Shown here: in pieces, positions 22,731 through 31,588 of the stretch
How positions within the stretch are numbered: position 1 is the first letter of the stretch
Layout: each line of letters opens with the position of its first letter
Made by a program: the position numbers and the translations under genes
From: Terriglobia bacterium
GTDB lineage: Bacteria; Acidobacteriota; Terriglobia; Terriglobales; Acidobacteriaceae
NCBI GenBank assembly: GCA_020073185.1
Contig: JAIQFT010000004.1
Coordinates: forward strand, 41,731-105,730
Direction: 5' to 3'
Length of the DNA: 64,000 nucleotides
Notes under the pieces: model-generated
What the model saw: the letters and a program-made list of their open reading frames with translations, nothing else
Databases searched by the model: none
What the model was told of the DNA's origin: nothing

Positions 22731-22754
22731 CCGCGGAAGGTGCGCGGTTTTATT
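22731..22754 (+). terminator. Rho-independent terminator
   Basis: CCGCG (22731-22735) pairs with CGCGG (22743-22747), followed by TTTTATT. It lies 50 bases after the HisKA-like gene and before the convergent transporter operon. The spacer between contains GGCTCCA repeats. Confidence 0.55.
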
Positions 22755-22857
22755 GTGTGGACGTCTATCAGTCCGTCGCTCTAAGCGCATCGGCCTTGCG
22801 CGCTGAGACGTATGGCACGAAGGAAGGTCGGAGTCAGAGACGGGCGACAGGAAAACC

Positions 22858-23706
22858 CTACTTCACCGCTCCCACCGTGAATCCGGCAATAAAGCGGTCG
22901 AGGAACAGGTTGTAGAGGATGGCGATGGGGACGCTGGCGATGAGGCAGGCGGCCATCAGCGAGCCCCAGTAGTAGACGTCGCCGCGGACCAGGAAGGTGG
23001 GCACGCCGACGCTGATGAGCTGGCTGTTTTCGGTCGAGATGAAGGTTAGGGCATAGACAAATTCCTGCGTCACCAGGGTAAAGGTGAAGATCACCACGGT
23101 CAGGATGCCGGACAGCGAAATGGGTACCACCAGCTTGACGAACGCGCCGAGGCGCGAAAGACCGTCCACCATGGCGGCGTCTTCCAGTTCGCGCGGGATG
23201 GACTTGAAAAAGCCCATCAGCAGCCAAACGGAAAACGGCACGGTAAAGGTCGGGTACACCAGCACGACCGCCCAGATGGTGTCCTGCAGCCCAAGGATGG
23301 CGACCACGCGCGACAACGGGATGAACAGCAGTGTCGGCGGCACCAGGTAAGTAAGAAAGATGGCGATGCCGATGCGCTGGCCCCAGCGTCCGGTCAACCG
23401 GGTGAGCGCGTAGGCTGCCGGAAGCGCCAGAACGAGCGTGATGGCGACCACGATTCCACCCACCAGCACCGTGTTCATCACCCACACCATGTACTTGGTC
23501 TCGTGGAACAACAGCTTGAGGTGCTCCAGCGTCGGCGCCATGTTGAACTTAAACGGGTTGTTCTGCAGCGTGTAGAGGTCGGCCGTCTGCTTGAAGGTGG
23601 TGATCAACATCCAGTAGAAGGGGAACGCCAGCAGAACGGCGAACACCACCAAAACAGCCCAGCGGGTAATTTTGTAGCCGACGGTGCGAGCGGCGCCGCG
23701 CTGCAT
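22858..23706 (-). CDS. ABC transporter permease, MalG/UgpE type
   Basis: 282-residue inner-membrane permease with six predicted helices, the first at about 13-35. The conserved cytoplasmic loop EAA-type motif is ELEDAAMVDGLSRLGAFVKLVVPIS in expanded form (about 170-195), which contacts the ATPase. It is the last gene of a four-gene operon; its ATG shares bases with the end of the partner permease gene. Together the two permeases form the channel for a carbohydrate-type solute. Confidence 0.88.
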   Translation of the reverse strand: MQRGAARTVGYKITRWAVLVVFAVLLAFPFYWMLITTFKQTADLYTLQNNPFKFNMAPTLEHLKLLFHETKYMVWVMNTVLVGGIVVAITLVLALPAAYALTRLTGRWGQRIGIAIFLTYLVPPTLLFIPLSRVVAILGLQDTIWAVVLVYPTFTVPFSVWLLMGFFKSIPRELEDAAMVDGLSRLGAFVKLVVPISLSGILTVVIFTFTLVTQEFVYALTFISTENSQLISVGVPTFLVRGDVYYWGSLMAACLIASVPIAILYNLFLDRFIAGFTVGAVK

Positions 23707-24698
23707 CAGGCCACCTCCGACTTATACGCCAGACGCAACATCACGTAGGTCACCGCCACCATGATCGGCACCAGGAAGAGCGAGATGGCCGCGCCTTGCG
23801 AGAGGTCGCCGGCCAGAATGCCGGTGAAGAACGCCAGCGACGGCAGCACCTGTGTCGAATCGTATGGCCCACCGGCGGTGAGGACGTATACCACCGTCAT
23901 GTCGGTAAAGGTGAAAATGATGCCGAACAGCACCGCCACCATGATGATGGGCAGCATCATGGGGATGGTGATCTGGAACAGGGTGCGCCAGAAGCCGGCG
24001 CCGTCTACCTCGGCGGCTTCCGGGATGTCTTGGGGAATGGCGGTCAGGCCGGCGAGCATGATGACGGTGGAAAACGGCAGCAGGCGCCAGGTGTGGACCA
24101 GGATGACGGAGGCCATTGCCAGTTGCGGTTCGCCCAGCCACATGGGCGCGCTATAAGGTTTATAGAAATGCAGCGCGACCAGCACCCAGTTGATGACGCT
24201 GTAGAGCGAATCCAGAATCCATTTCCAGCCAATGGCGCCCAGCGAGATGGGCGCCACCCACGGCAGCAGAATCAGAAAACGGACAAAGCCGCGCCCGCGG
24301 AAGCGGTCCTTCAGGGCGACGGAAAGAATGGTCGAGCCCACAATCACCAGCACCTGCGAAGTGATGGTGAAGATAAAGGAATTCACCAGCGCTTTTCTGA
24401 AGCTCGGGCTCTGCAGGATGCTGCGAAAATTCTCCAGGCCGACATAGTGCGACGCGATGCTGCCGACCTTTACGTCGGTGAAGGCGTAAACGAACGCCAT
24501 CACGAACGGCACGCCAATGAGTACGACGATGAACAACACCGCCGGCGTGAACATGGCAACACCGAGCAGTTTGGCGCGGTTCTCCGGCGTGCGATACCAG
24601 GGAACGGTGACCGCTCCTTCATCGTGCTTCGGCGGCAGAACGCCGGCCGTCTCCGGTGGAAGCTTGGTGTTGATCGGCGAGTCGGCCTTCATTGCCAC
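23706..24698 (-). CDS. ABC transporter permease, MalF/UgpA type
   Basis: 330-residue partner permease. After a cytoplasmic N-terminus of about 45 residues there are six helices (first VAMFTPAVLFIVVLIGVPFV). The EAA loop reads PEAAEVDGAGFWRTLFQITI (about 228-247). The start at 24698 overlaps the ATPase gene 3' end by ten bases. It pairs with the 22858-23706 product. Confidence 0.88.
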   Translation of the reverse strand: MAMKADSPINTKLPPETAGVLPPKHDEGAVTVPWYRTPENRAKLLGVAMFTPAVLFIVVLIGVPFVMAFVYAFTDVKVGSIASHYVGLENFRSILQSPSFRKALVNSFIFTITSQVLVIVGSTILSVALKDRFRGRGFVRFLILLPWVAPISLGAIGWKWILDSLYSVINWVLVALHFYKPYSAPMWLGEPQLAMASVILVHTWRLLPFSTVIMLAGLTAIPQDIPEAAEVDGAGFWRTLFQITIPMMLPIIMVAVLFGIIFTFTDMTVVYVLTAGGPYDSTQVLPSLAFFTGILAGDLSQGAAISLFLVPIMVAVTYVMLRLAYKSEVA

Positions 24699-25726
24699 GC
24701 CAGCACCTTGGCCTGGGTCCGCTTCTCGGAGGTGCGATCAAAAAAGTGCAGGTCGGCTTCGCGCACGCCGAAGTCGTAGACCTCGTCGGCCTGAAACGAG
24801 ACCGCCGACGCCAGCCGCGAGATCACTTCCTTGCCGTCGAATTTACCGCCGTTTACGGAACCGTAGAGGATCCACTCCGCACCCAAATACTCGGTAACCT
24901 TGACCTTCAGCCGGAACATGATCGCCGGATTCGGCGCCAGTTCGGTGGGCAGCAGGTGTTCCGGACGGAAGCCGACGATGAAGTCGCCGTTCTCCAGCAG
25001 GTTCATGGGCGGTGAGCCGAGGAAGGTGGCGACGAAGGTGTCGGCGGGCGTGTCGTAGACCTCACGCGGCGTGCCGAGCTGGCGCATGTAGCCCTTGTGC
25101 AGGACCATGACGCGGTCGCCCATGGCCATGGCTTCCACCTGGTCGTGGGTGACATAAATGGTGGTCGTGCCGACGCGCTTGTGGAACAGCTCCAATTCCT
25201 CGCGGGCGCTGGCACGCAGCTTGGCGTCGAGGTTCGACAGCGGCTCGTCCAGCAAGAACACCGAGGGCTCGCGCACGATGGCCCTGGCCAGGGCAACGCG
25301 CTGGCGTTCGCCGCCGGACAACTCGCGCGGCTTGCGCTGCAGGAGTGCGCCGATTCCCAGCAGCGACGAAGCCCACTCCACCTTCTGCTTGTGCAGTTGC
25401 TTGGGAACCTTTTGCGCCTTCAGCGGAAAGGCGATGTTGTTGTAAACGGAGAGGTGGGGATACAGGGCATAGCTCTGGAACACCATGGCGATACCGCGCT
25501 CGCGTGGCGTGAGGTGGTTGACCACCTGCCCGCCAATGCGAATTTCGCCAGCCGTGGGAATCTCCAGGCCGGCGATCATGCGCAACAGGGTGGTCTTCCC
25601 CGATCCGGACGGACCGAGGAAGACCAGGAACTCGCCCTCGCGAGTTTCCAGATTCACATCGTTAACTGCGCCGAGTTCTCCCTCTTTGAATACCTTGGTT
25701 AGTTTTCTGGTTTCGACTACTGCCAT
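24689..25726 (-). CDS. ABC transporter ATPase, MalK/UgpC type
   Basis: 345-residue ATPase: Walker A GPSGSGKTT (39-47), Q-loop near FQSYALYPH, signature LSGGERQRVALARA (about 135-148), Walker B VFLLDEPLSNLDA, H-loop VTHDQVEAM. A C-terminal TOBE/regulatory extension of about 110 residues follows, with GFRPEHLLP. This layout is that of carbohydrate importers. It lies between the binding-protein gene and the permease genes. Confidence 0.9.
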   Translation of the reverse strand: MAVVETRKLTKVFKEGELGAVNDVNLETREGEFLVFLGPSGSGKTTLLRMIAGLEIPTAGEIRIGGQVVNHLTPRERGIAMVFQSYALYPHLSVYNNIAFPLKAQKVPKQLHKQKVEWASSLLGIGALLQRKPRELSGGERQRVALARAIVREPSVFLLDEPLSNLDAKLRASAREELELFHKRVGTTTIYVTHDQVEAMAMGDRVMVLHKGYMRQLGTPREVYDTPADTFVATFLGSPPMNLLENGDFIVGFRPEHLLPTELAPNPAIMFRLKVKVTEYLGAEWILYGSVNGGKFDGKEVISRLASAVSFQADEVYDFGVREADLHFFDRTSEKRTQAKVLAWQ

Positions 25727-25749
25727 CGATCCCTCAACCCCTCAAACGG

Positions 25750-27087
25750 TTATTTCCATCTCTCGAAGATACGCTTGTACTCCTGCTCGGCCGCCTTGGC
25801 AGCATTTTCGGGAGTCTCGTCGCCGCGAGCGACCTTGGCGAACATGGTCGGGATGACCCAAGTGCGAAAAGCCTCGTCAATGGCGGCGGTGGCGTAACCC
25901 GGATAACCTACGTTGGTGGCCCAATCCAGCACGTCGGCCAGGACCTTATATTTGTCGTGCGGATCGGCCGCGGGGTCGTTCTGCACGATCTTCTTGATGT
26001 CCGGAACGGTGCTCGGGAAGCAGGGAAAGTTGTACCACTTGCCCGCTTCGAAGCCTTGCCTGAAGTTATCAATGTAGTCGATCAGGAACTGCTGCGCCCC
26101 TTCCTTGTTCTCGGCGAAGTTCCAGATCACGTAGCAGTCCATCACGTGCTCGGCGGCAATCCGCCGCACCGGCCCCTTGGGCGCCCGGCAGATCATGATG
26201 TGGCTGGAAATCGGCGAGTGCTCGCGCTCCGCCTGGCGCGTGACCGAGATGGCGTTGGCCACGTACGAGAGTTTGCCGGCCAGCATACCGCGGTTGTTGT
26301 TTGAGGGGTCCCAGGTAAACACTTCCGAGGTCTCCGACTCCTGGTACAGGGCCTTCATGTACTTGAGGGCCTCGATGGTGGCCTTGGAATTGATGGTGAC
26401 GTTGCCGTGCTCATCCTGCTCGGCGCCGCCAAACGACCACAACAGGGCGCGCATCGCCATGCTGGTGTCGAGTTCCTGTGATAGCCCGATCCCGCAAGGG
26501 TTGCCGCGCTTGTCTTTGATCTTTTTGGCGCCGGTGCGGAGGTCGTCGTAGGTGTCGGGGCCGTTGGGGAAGCCCGCCTCCGCCCACCATTCCTTGTAAT
26601 AGTTGCCCGGATCGGGAACGTAGGAATCGGAGAAGGCGAAGTATTTCTTCGTCTTCGGGTTGTAAGTGGACTTGTGCGCCAGGTCGATCTTCTTGCCGTG
26701 CTTCTTTTCGATTTCCTGGTACACATGAGTCATGTCCAGCGTTTGCTGCTCGTATGCCGCCGGCGGCGAGAGGAACATGAAAAGATCGTGGCCCTTCTTG
26801 GCCGAAACTTCGGCCGCCGCACGAGCGGGGATCTCGGTGAGATTGATGTGATCAACGATCACGTTCAGGTTGTGCTTCTGGCCCCATTGTTTGGTGTATT
26901 CGTTGTCGAACCACTTGTCGTACTCGGGAACGAAATGGCTCCACTGCGCGATCTTCAGCGTTTTCTGCTGGGCTTGCGCTCGCTCCGGAAAAAGGAAGTA
27001 CGGTCCCGCTCCCGCCACCACCGCGGCAGCGCCGGTGGTTTTCAGGAAATCTCTCCGGGTAAAGCTCCCACTGCGCTTCTTGGCCAT
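25750..27087 (-). CDS. TAT-exported sugar-type ABC substrate-binding protein
   Basis: About 445-residue binding protein of cluster B/carbohydrate type. The N-terminus FTRRDFLKTTGAAAVVAGAG is a twin-arginine signal, which suggests folding before export. The mature protein starts near ERAQAQQKTLKIAQW. The middle shows an alternating alpha/beta lobe pattern typical of type-1 sugar binding proteins. The start at 27087 follows AAGGAGG; a longer reading to 27153 has no such site. It opens the operon behind a well-formed promoter. The solute cannot be read. Confidence 0.85.
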   Translation of the reverse strand: MAKKRSGSFTRRDFLKTTGAAAVVAGAGPYFLFPERAQAQQKTLKIAQWSHFVPEYDKWFDNEYTKQWGQKHNLNVIVDHINLTEIPARAAAEVSAKKGHDLFMFLSPPAAYEQQTLDMTHVYQEIEKKHGKKIDLAHKSTYNPKTKKYFAFSDSYVPDPGNYYKEWWAEAGFPNGPDTYDDLRTGAKKIKDKRGNPCGIGLSQELDTSMAMRALLWSFGGAEQDEHGNVTINSKATIEALKYMKALYQESETSEVFTWDPSNNNRGMLAGKLSYVANAISVTRQAEREHSPISSHIMICRAPKGPVRRIAAEHVMDCYVIWNFAENKEGAQQFLIDYIDNFRQGFEAGKWYNFPCFPSTVPDIKKIVQNDPAADPHDKYKVLADVLDWATNVGYPGYATAAIDEAFRTWVIPTMFAKVARGDETPENAAKAAEQEYKRIFERWK

Positions 27088-27170
27088 GGAAATTCCTCCT
27101 TGAAAGCCGAACAGCGATGAAGTTTGGACCGGCCGCGTGCCCCCACGAGCCACGAGAATTCGGCGCGCAC

Positions 27171-27199
27171 ATAATACTCATCGTGACGCGATGGGTCAA
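27171..27199 (-). promoter_or_regulatory. Promoter of the ABC transporter operon
   Basis: On the minus strand TTGACC (27194-27199) and TATTAT (27171-27176) are spaced by 17 bases, about 85 bases before the ATG at 27087. The T-run of the upstream gene's terminator overlaps the -35. Confidence 0.6.
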
Positions 27200-27225
27200 A
27201 ACGAGGCGGCTCAAAACCAGCCGCC
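27198..27225 (-). terminator. Rho-independent terminator after the M24 peptidase gene
   Basis: On the minus strand GGCGGCT (27219-27225) pairs with AGCCGCC (27205-27211), followed by TCGTTTTG. It separates the peptidase gene from the transporter operon. Confidence 0.55.
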
Positions 27226-27278
27226 CGTGGCTACTTTGATAACGTCATGGGTGCTATGTACCGTTGGGGACCGCAGAA

Positions 27279-28550
27279 TCAGCCGAACGGGTGCTCCATG
27301 GACGGGCTCGGAGTGGTGAACATCTCGGCGCCGTTCTCGCTGATGAAAATGTCGTCTTCCAGGCGGACGCCGAATTCGCCGCGGATGTAGATGCCGGGCT
27401 CGTCGCTGAAAGTCATGCCCGGCGCCAGCGGCAGCGCGTTGCCGCGCACCAGGTACGGCCACTCGTGACCGTCCATGCCGATGCCGTGACCCACGCGGTG
27501 TCCGAAGAACTTGTAGCCCGGACCATAGCCGGCGTCGGTAATCACCTGGCGCGCGGCCGCGTCCACCGCTTGGCACGCGACACCGGGCTTGGCCGCCGCC
27601 AGGGCCGCCCTCTGTGCCCGCTGCACGATCTCGAACACGCGTTTCTGCTGGTCGCCGGCCTTGCCGAGAACCCAGGTGCGCGTGATATCGGAGTTGTAGC
27701 CCTCGACGGTGCATCCGTCGTCAATCATGATGGGCGTGCCTTCGTGGATCACCTGCGGCGTTCGTGAGCCATGGGGGAGTGCGGTATATTCGCCGACCTG
27801 CACGCTGGCGCCGCCGCGAAACCCCACTTTTTCGTAGGCCGCGCTGATCAACGCGCCCACATCGTGCTGCGTCATGCCTGGGCTCATGGCCTGATATACG
27901 GCACGATAGACCGTCCACGTCGCCTGGTTCGCCAGCTTCATCAGTTCCAGTTCGTGCGCCGACTTCACCATGCGACAGCCGGCGGTGGCGGGTGTCGCGC
28001 TCACCATCTTCAAGGCCGGGACGGCCTGCGCCACGCCGTTGCTGAACACGAACGCCACCCGCTCTTCCATGCCCAGCGTACCGCTGGAGATGCCGCGGTC
28101 TTTGAGGCCCTGCGCGACCAGGCGGTACGGGTCCTCATCCTCCTGCCAGACGCGCACGTCGGCCGAGCTGTCGAAGGGCCCGTTCGCCAGTTGCTCTCGT
28201 AGCCGCTCTTCTTCAAATGCGGGCACGACAAAAAATGGTTCTCCCTTGGCCGGGAGAATGAGGGCACCCAGGCGCTCGCTGTTCCACCAAGACACGTTCG
28301 CGAAGTAAACGAGCGAGCTGCCGCCGATCATGAAGATGGCGTCCAGCTTGTTAACCGTCATCAACTGGCGGGCACGCTCGATGCGCTGCCGGCGTTCCTC
28401 GGCAGTGATGGGGCGCGCCAGCTCGCGCAGGGATTTGAGCGCCTGGATGGATGCCGGGAGCGTCGGTTCGGCATCGGCAGCCGCCGGCAAACATGCGGCG
28501 CCAGCGGCGGCGGCCGCGCCTGTCTTGAGGACTTCGCGGCGAGTAACCAT
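27279..28550 (-). CDS. TAT-exported M24 peptidase (Xaa-Pro aminopeptidase-like)
   Basis: 423-residue metallopeptidase of the pita-bread fold. The N-terminus MVTRREVLKTGAAAAAG is a twin-arginine signal, so it should act in the periplasm. After a creatinase-type N-domain, all five metal ligands are visible: Asp and Asp in MIDDGCTVEGYNSDITRTW, His in HRVGHGIGMDG, Glu in FSDEPGIYI and Glu in VRLEDDIFI. The start at 28550 is set by the signal sequence; the long upstream extension of the frame is non-coding. Substrate is probably X-Pro peptides or a related amide. Confidence 0.85.
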   Translation of the reverse strand: MVTRREVLKTGAAAAAGAACLPAAADAEPTLPASIQALKSLRELARPITAEERRQRIERARQLMTVNKLDAIFMIGGSSLVYFANVSWWNSERLGALILPAKGEPFFVVPAFEEERLREQLANGPFDSSADVRVWQEDEDPYRLVAQGLKDRGISSGTLGMEERVAFVFSNGVAQAVPALKMVSATPATAGCRMVKSAHELELMKLANQATWTVYRAVYQAMSPGMTQHDVGALISAAYEKVGFRGGASVQVGEYTALPHGSRTPQVIHEGTPIMIDDGCTVEGYNSDITRTWVLGKAGDQQKRVFEIVQRAQRAALAAAKPGVACQAVDAAARQVITDAGYGPGYKFFGHRVGHGIGMDGHEWPYLVRGNALPLAPGMTFSDEPGIYIRGEFGVRLEDDIFISENGAEMFTTPSPSMEHPFG

Positions 28551-28625
28551 GGGGTCAATGTATAGGAGTGGTTGAGCAGAACACAACCGCGACATGGACC
28601 CATTTGTCTTGTCATAATCAGCGGG

Positions 28626-29357
28626 ATGAAATCTCCCGCCTATATCGCCGACCATGTCCGTCGCGTCATCAAGGATGGCGCCTCGGCGCCGCACGCGGAG
28701 GAAGTCCAGCGCTTTTTCAAGGAGGAGGTCGCCTCGCGCGGCTGGTGCACCGCCGAGCTGCGCAAGGTAGCCTATCGATTCCACCGCGTGCTGCTCAACG
28801 AACACGGGCTCGATTACCTGGTCTCCGTCGCCGACCAGCTTTTCCGTAACCGCGTCCTGGAAGAAAAGAGCATGGCCGTGATGCTGCTGGAAAAATCGGC
28901 GCACGACTTCGGCCCCAGGCAATTCCGCCTTTTTGACGACTGGCTCGACCGCGTGTCAAGTTGGGCGGACCACGATGCGCTCGTCTACTACCTGATCGGC
29001 CCGATGGTGGTTGATGATCCCGCCCACGTGCGCGTGGTCTTCCGATGGGCACGCTCGCGCAATCGCTGGCGGCGGCGCGCGGCCTGTGTTTCGCTTATCC
29101 GGGGCGCGCGGCAGCAGATGTTTCGCGGCGAAATCGCGCGTTTGTCGGAAATGCTGCTGCCCGATAGTGACGACATGGTGCAGAAAGGCCTCGGCTGGCT
29201 GTTGCGCGAGTATGCCAAGGCCGACGCCGCTTCCGCGATCAAGTTGCTCATGAAGCTACGCACGCGTGCCCCGCGCCTGGTATTGCGCACCGCTTGCGAA
29301 ACGCTGGAGCCGAAAACGAGAGCGAAGGTGTTGGCGAAAGAAACTGGCAGCCGGTAG
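28626..29357 (+). CDS. AlkD-like DNA alkylation repair protein
   Basis: 243-residue all-helical protein of HEAT-repeat (AlkD/ALKDB) type, which flips or excises alkylated bases without inserting into the helix. Helical repeats with basic faces (RRRAACVSLIRGARQ, GLGWLLREYAKADAAS, APRLVLRTACETLEP) are the family's usual C-terminal half, and residues before 110 (EKSMAVMLLEKSAHDFG) form the first repeats. The start at 28626 removes an 18-residue unlikely leader. Divergent from the M24 gene with only 75 bases between starts. Confidence 0.8.
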   Translation: MKSPAYIADHVRRVIKDGASAPHAEEVQRFFKEEVASRGWCTAELRKVAYRFHRVLLNEHGLDYLVSVADQLFRNRVLEEKSMAVMLLEKSAHDFGPRQFRLFDDWLDRVSSWADHDALVYYLIGPMVVDDPAHVRVVFRWARSRNRWRRRAACVSLIRGARQQMFRGEIARLSEMLLPDSDDMVQKGLGWLLREYAKADAASAIKLLMKLRTRAPRLVLRTACETLEPKTRAKVLAKETGSR

Positions 29358-29415
29358 CCCGTAGTTCGTAATCCGGCACACCCGGGCTACGGACTACCGA
29401 CCACGGACTACGACC
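29357..29415. repeat. Spacer with GTAG/CTAC word repeats
   Basis: The gap between the AlkD-like gene and the next small gene consists almost wholly of permuted GTAGTCCG-like words in both orientations, able to form several hairpins (for example AGCCCG with CGGGCT). A similar spacer, built on GTAGCTGG and CAGCTACG, lies at 29637-29695. Confidence 0.5.
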
Positions 29416-29637
29416 ATGAATGAAACTGCGATTTACGCACTCCTCCTCTCCCAACAAAGACAAATCCGCGAACTCCAGCTTCACCTGGAAGCGCTGAAGC
29501 GCATGATGTTCGAACACCGGCCGCCGTTCGTGCCCGCATTCGAGCACCAGATCGGGGCAGTCGAATCGTCGGGATTTCTACGCGATGCGGATGAGGCGAT
29601 TCATCGCCTGGAGCGGGGCGCACAGGGGAAATCGTAG
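29416..29637 (+). CDS. Small coiled-coil protein, unknown
   Basis: 73-residue protein with one amphipathic helix (YALLLSQQRQIRELQLHLEALKRM, about 7-30) and a short acidic C-terminal helix. It looks like a dimerising coiled coil. Alone between two repeat-filled spacers. Function unknown. Confidence 0.55.
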   Translation: MNETAIYALLLSQQRQIRELQLHLEALKRMMFEHRPPFVPAFEHQIGAVESSGFLRDADEAIHRLERGAQGKS

Positions 29638-29742
29638 TTGTAGCATGGTAGCTGGAGACATCGGGCTACGAGCTGCCAACTATCAGCTACGCTTCCGAGG
29701 TCGCGAAAAATGTAACTCGTCCGCTACAATGGAGTTTTGCCC

Positions 29743-30909
29743 ATGAATCTCTCTGCCATTCAGGCCGCGCTGCGCGAGCACAACCTCGACGCCTGGTTCT
29801 TTTACGACCACCATCACCGCGACGCGATTGCCTATCGCGTGCTCGGCCTGCCCGAGAACCTGATGGTCACGCGCCGCTGGTATTACGTCGTCCCGGCGCG
29901 GGGCGAGCCGCTGAAGCTGGTGCACCGCATCGAGGCCGGGCACTTGGATTCCCTGCCCGGCGCCAAGCGCGAATACTCCGCGTGGCAGGAGCTGTTCGAC
30001 AGCCTGAAAGCGATCCTGGCGCCTTACAGCAAGGTCGCCATGCAGTACTCGCCCAACAACATCGTGTTCACCGTCTCGCTGGTGGACGCGGGCACGGTGG
30101 AACTGGTGCGCAGCTTCGGCAAGCAGATCGTCAGCTCCGCCGACCTGGTGTCGCAATTCGAAGCCACGCTGACCGACGAGCAGATCGAGACGCACTTCGC
30201 TGCCGGCAAGAAAGTGGATGCCATCACCGCCGCCGCCTTCCAGGAGATCGGGCGGCGCGTGCGCAACGGCGGCACCAACGAGTTCGATATCCAGAAGTTT
30301 TTTGCCCAGTGCTTCGAGCGTGAGGGTCTGGTCACCGATGACCTGCCCATCGTCGCCGTCAACGCCAACGCCAGCAGCCCGCATTACGGGCCGTCGGCGG
30401 AGCAACACTCGCCGATCCGGGAAGGCGACCTTGTGCTGCTCGATGTCTGGGCGAAGCTCGACCAGCCCGGCGCGGTCTATTACGACATTACCTGGATGGG
30501 CATCGTGGGCAAGTCGCCATCGGACAAACAGCGCGAGGTCTTCGAAGTCGCCCGGCGCGCGCGCGATGCCGGCGTCGAGAAAGTGAAATCCGCAATTACC
30601 GCCGGGCAGCAACTCGCCGGCTGGGAAGTGGACAAGGCGACGCGCGACGTCATCGAGAAAGCCGGATACGGCCAGTACTTCATTCACCGCACCGGCCACT
30701 CCATCGCCACCGAAGTCCACGGCAACGGCGCCAACATGGACAACCTGGAAATCCACGACGAGCGCAGGATTCTGCCCAACACCTGCTTCTCGGTCGAGCC
30801 GGGAATTTATCTGCCGGAGTTCGGCGTGCGCAGCGAGGTCAACGTAATGGTGCGCAAGGGCACGGCCGACACCACGGGCCGCGTGCAACGGGAGTTGGTG
30901 ATCATCTGA
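29743..30909 (+). CDS. M24 peptidase (Xaa-Pro aminopeptidase-like), cytoplasmic
   Basis: 388-residue second M24 enzyme without signal peptide. Metal ligands: Asp in LLDVWAKL, Asp in YYDITWMG, His in HRTGHSIATEVHG, Glu in SVEPGIYLPE and Glu in VRSEVNVMV. The start is the ATG at 29743 with GGAG eight bases upstream; a TTG at 29737 is less likely. TACAAT at 29725-29730 may be the -10. Its TGA overlaps the next ATG. It is distant in sequence from the exported M24 gene at 27279-28550. Confidence 0.85.
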   Translation: MNLSAIQAALREHNLDAWFFYDHHHRDAIAYRVLGLPENLMVTRRWYYVVPARGEPLKLVHRIEAGHLDSLPGAKREYSAWQELFDSLKAILAPYSKVAMQYSPNNIVFTVSLVDAGTVELVRSFGKQIVSSADLVSQFEATLTDEQIETHFAAGKKVDAITAAAFQEIGRRVRNGGTNEFDIQKFFAQCFEREGLVTDDLPIVAVNANASSPHYGPSAEQHSPIREGDLVLLDVWAKLDQPGAVYYDITWMGIVGKSPSDKQREVFEVARRARDAGVEKVKSAITAGQQLAGWEVDKATRDVIEKAGYGQYFIHRTGHSIATEVHGNGANMDNLEIHDERRILPNTCFSVEPGIYLPEFGVRSEVNVMVRKGTADTTGRVQRELVII

Positions 30910-31328
30910 TGGCAGCTACGAAACCTCGTGTCGAGCGCGCCGAAGCCGCCGGCGAACCCAACGCGGTGATGGCCGTGGTGGCGCCCGCCGTCGGCTGGCT
31001 CATTCCCGGCGCCGGGCACCTCATCCAGAGGCGCTGGATTCGCGGCTTGCTGCTAATGCTTTCGGTGGTAGTCATGTTCGTGCTCGGGCTGCTGATGGAA
31101 GGCAAGCTGTACTCGCCCAATACCGGCGACATCCTCGACATCCTCGGCTTCATCGGCGACGTCGGCGCGGGAGCTCTCTACATCGTCAGCAAGGCGCTGA
31201 ACGCGGGCACCGGCAACATCGCGCGCGCCACCGCCGACTACGGCACCAAGTACCTGATCGTCGCCGGGCTGCTCAATATCATCAGCGCGGTGGATGCTTA
31301 CCACATCGCCATCGGGAAAAAGCAATGA
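30909..31328 (+). CDS. Membrane protein, DUF6677-like
   Basis: 139-residue protein with two or three membrane helices (AVVAPAVGWLIPGAGHLIQ, a Pro-rich half-helix; LLLMLSVVVMFVLGLLM; YLIVAGLLNIISAVDAYHI). The opening 'GWLIPGAGHLIQRR' is a motif shared by small TM2-type and DUF6677 proteins. It is translationally linked to the peptidase before it and the tiny membrane protein after it. Function unknown. Confidence 0.65.
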   Translation: MAATKPRVERAEAAGEPNAVMAVVAPAVGWLIPGAGHLIQRRWIRGLLLMLSVVVMFVLGLLMEGKLYSPNTGDILDILGFIGDVGAGALYIVSKALNAGTGNIARATADYGTKYLIVAGLLNIISAVDAYHIAIGKKQ

Positions 31329-31510
31329 CTCCGCTGCACCTGTCCCACTTCACCTCCGCGCTGTTGTTCGCCGTCTTCGCCTCGGTGGTGTTCGGCATCA
31401 CCCAGCGCAACCATCCGCGCGACATGCTCCGCTACGGCGCTTATTGCTTCACCTTGTTTGTGGTGGGCGTGATTGCGGCAGGCTGGGCCATGTGGCTGCT
31501 TAGACATTGA
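31325..31510 (+). CDS. Small membrane protein
   Basis: 61 residues with two hydrophobic helices (ALLFAVFASVVFGITQ and YCFTLFVVGVIAAGWAMWLL) separated by a basic loop. Starts in an ATGA overlap with the preceding gene. Probably a partner of the 139-residue membrane protein. Confidence 0.65.
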   Translation: MTPLHLSHFTSALLFAVFASVVFGITQRNHPRDMLRYGAYCFTLFVVGVIAAGWAMWLLRH

Positions 31511-31588
31511 CGGATTGCCGAATCGACGAATTGCAGAATTGAATTTCACAATTCGACAATCCTGAATTTCTACGATTCGACAATCGCT
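31511..31588. repeat. Spacer of GAATTG / CAATTC words
   Basis: The convergent gap is made of permuted words. C-A/G-ATTCGACAATC occurs twice, and GAATCGACGAATTGCAGAATTG supplies inverse copies, so several hairpins can form. It may act as a bidirectional terminator, although T-runs are short. Confidence 0.5.

Noticed and set aside
27171..27225. Riboswitch in the leader of the ABC transporter operon
   Set aside because: The pairing there is explained by the terminator of the preceding gene; no further structured leader is visible between the promoter and the ATG at 27087.
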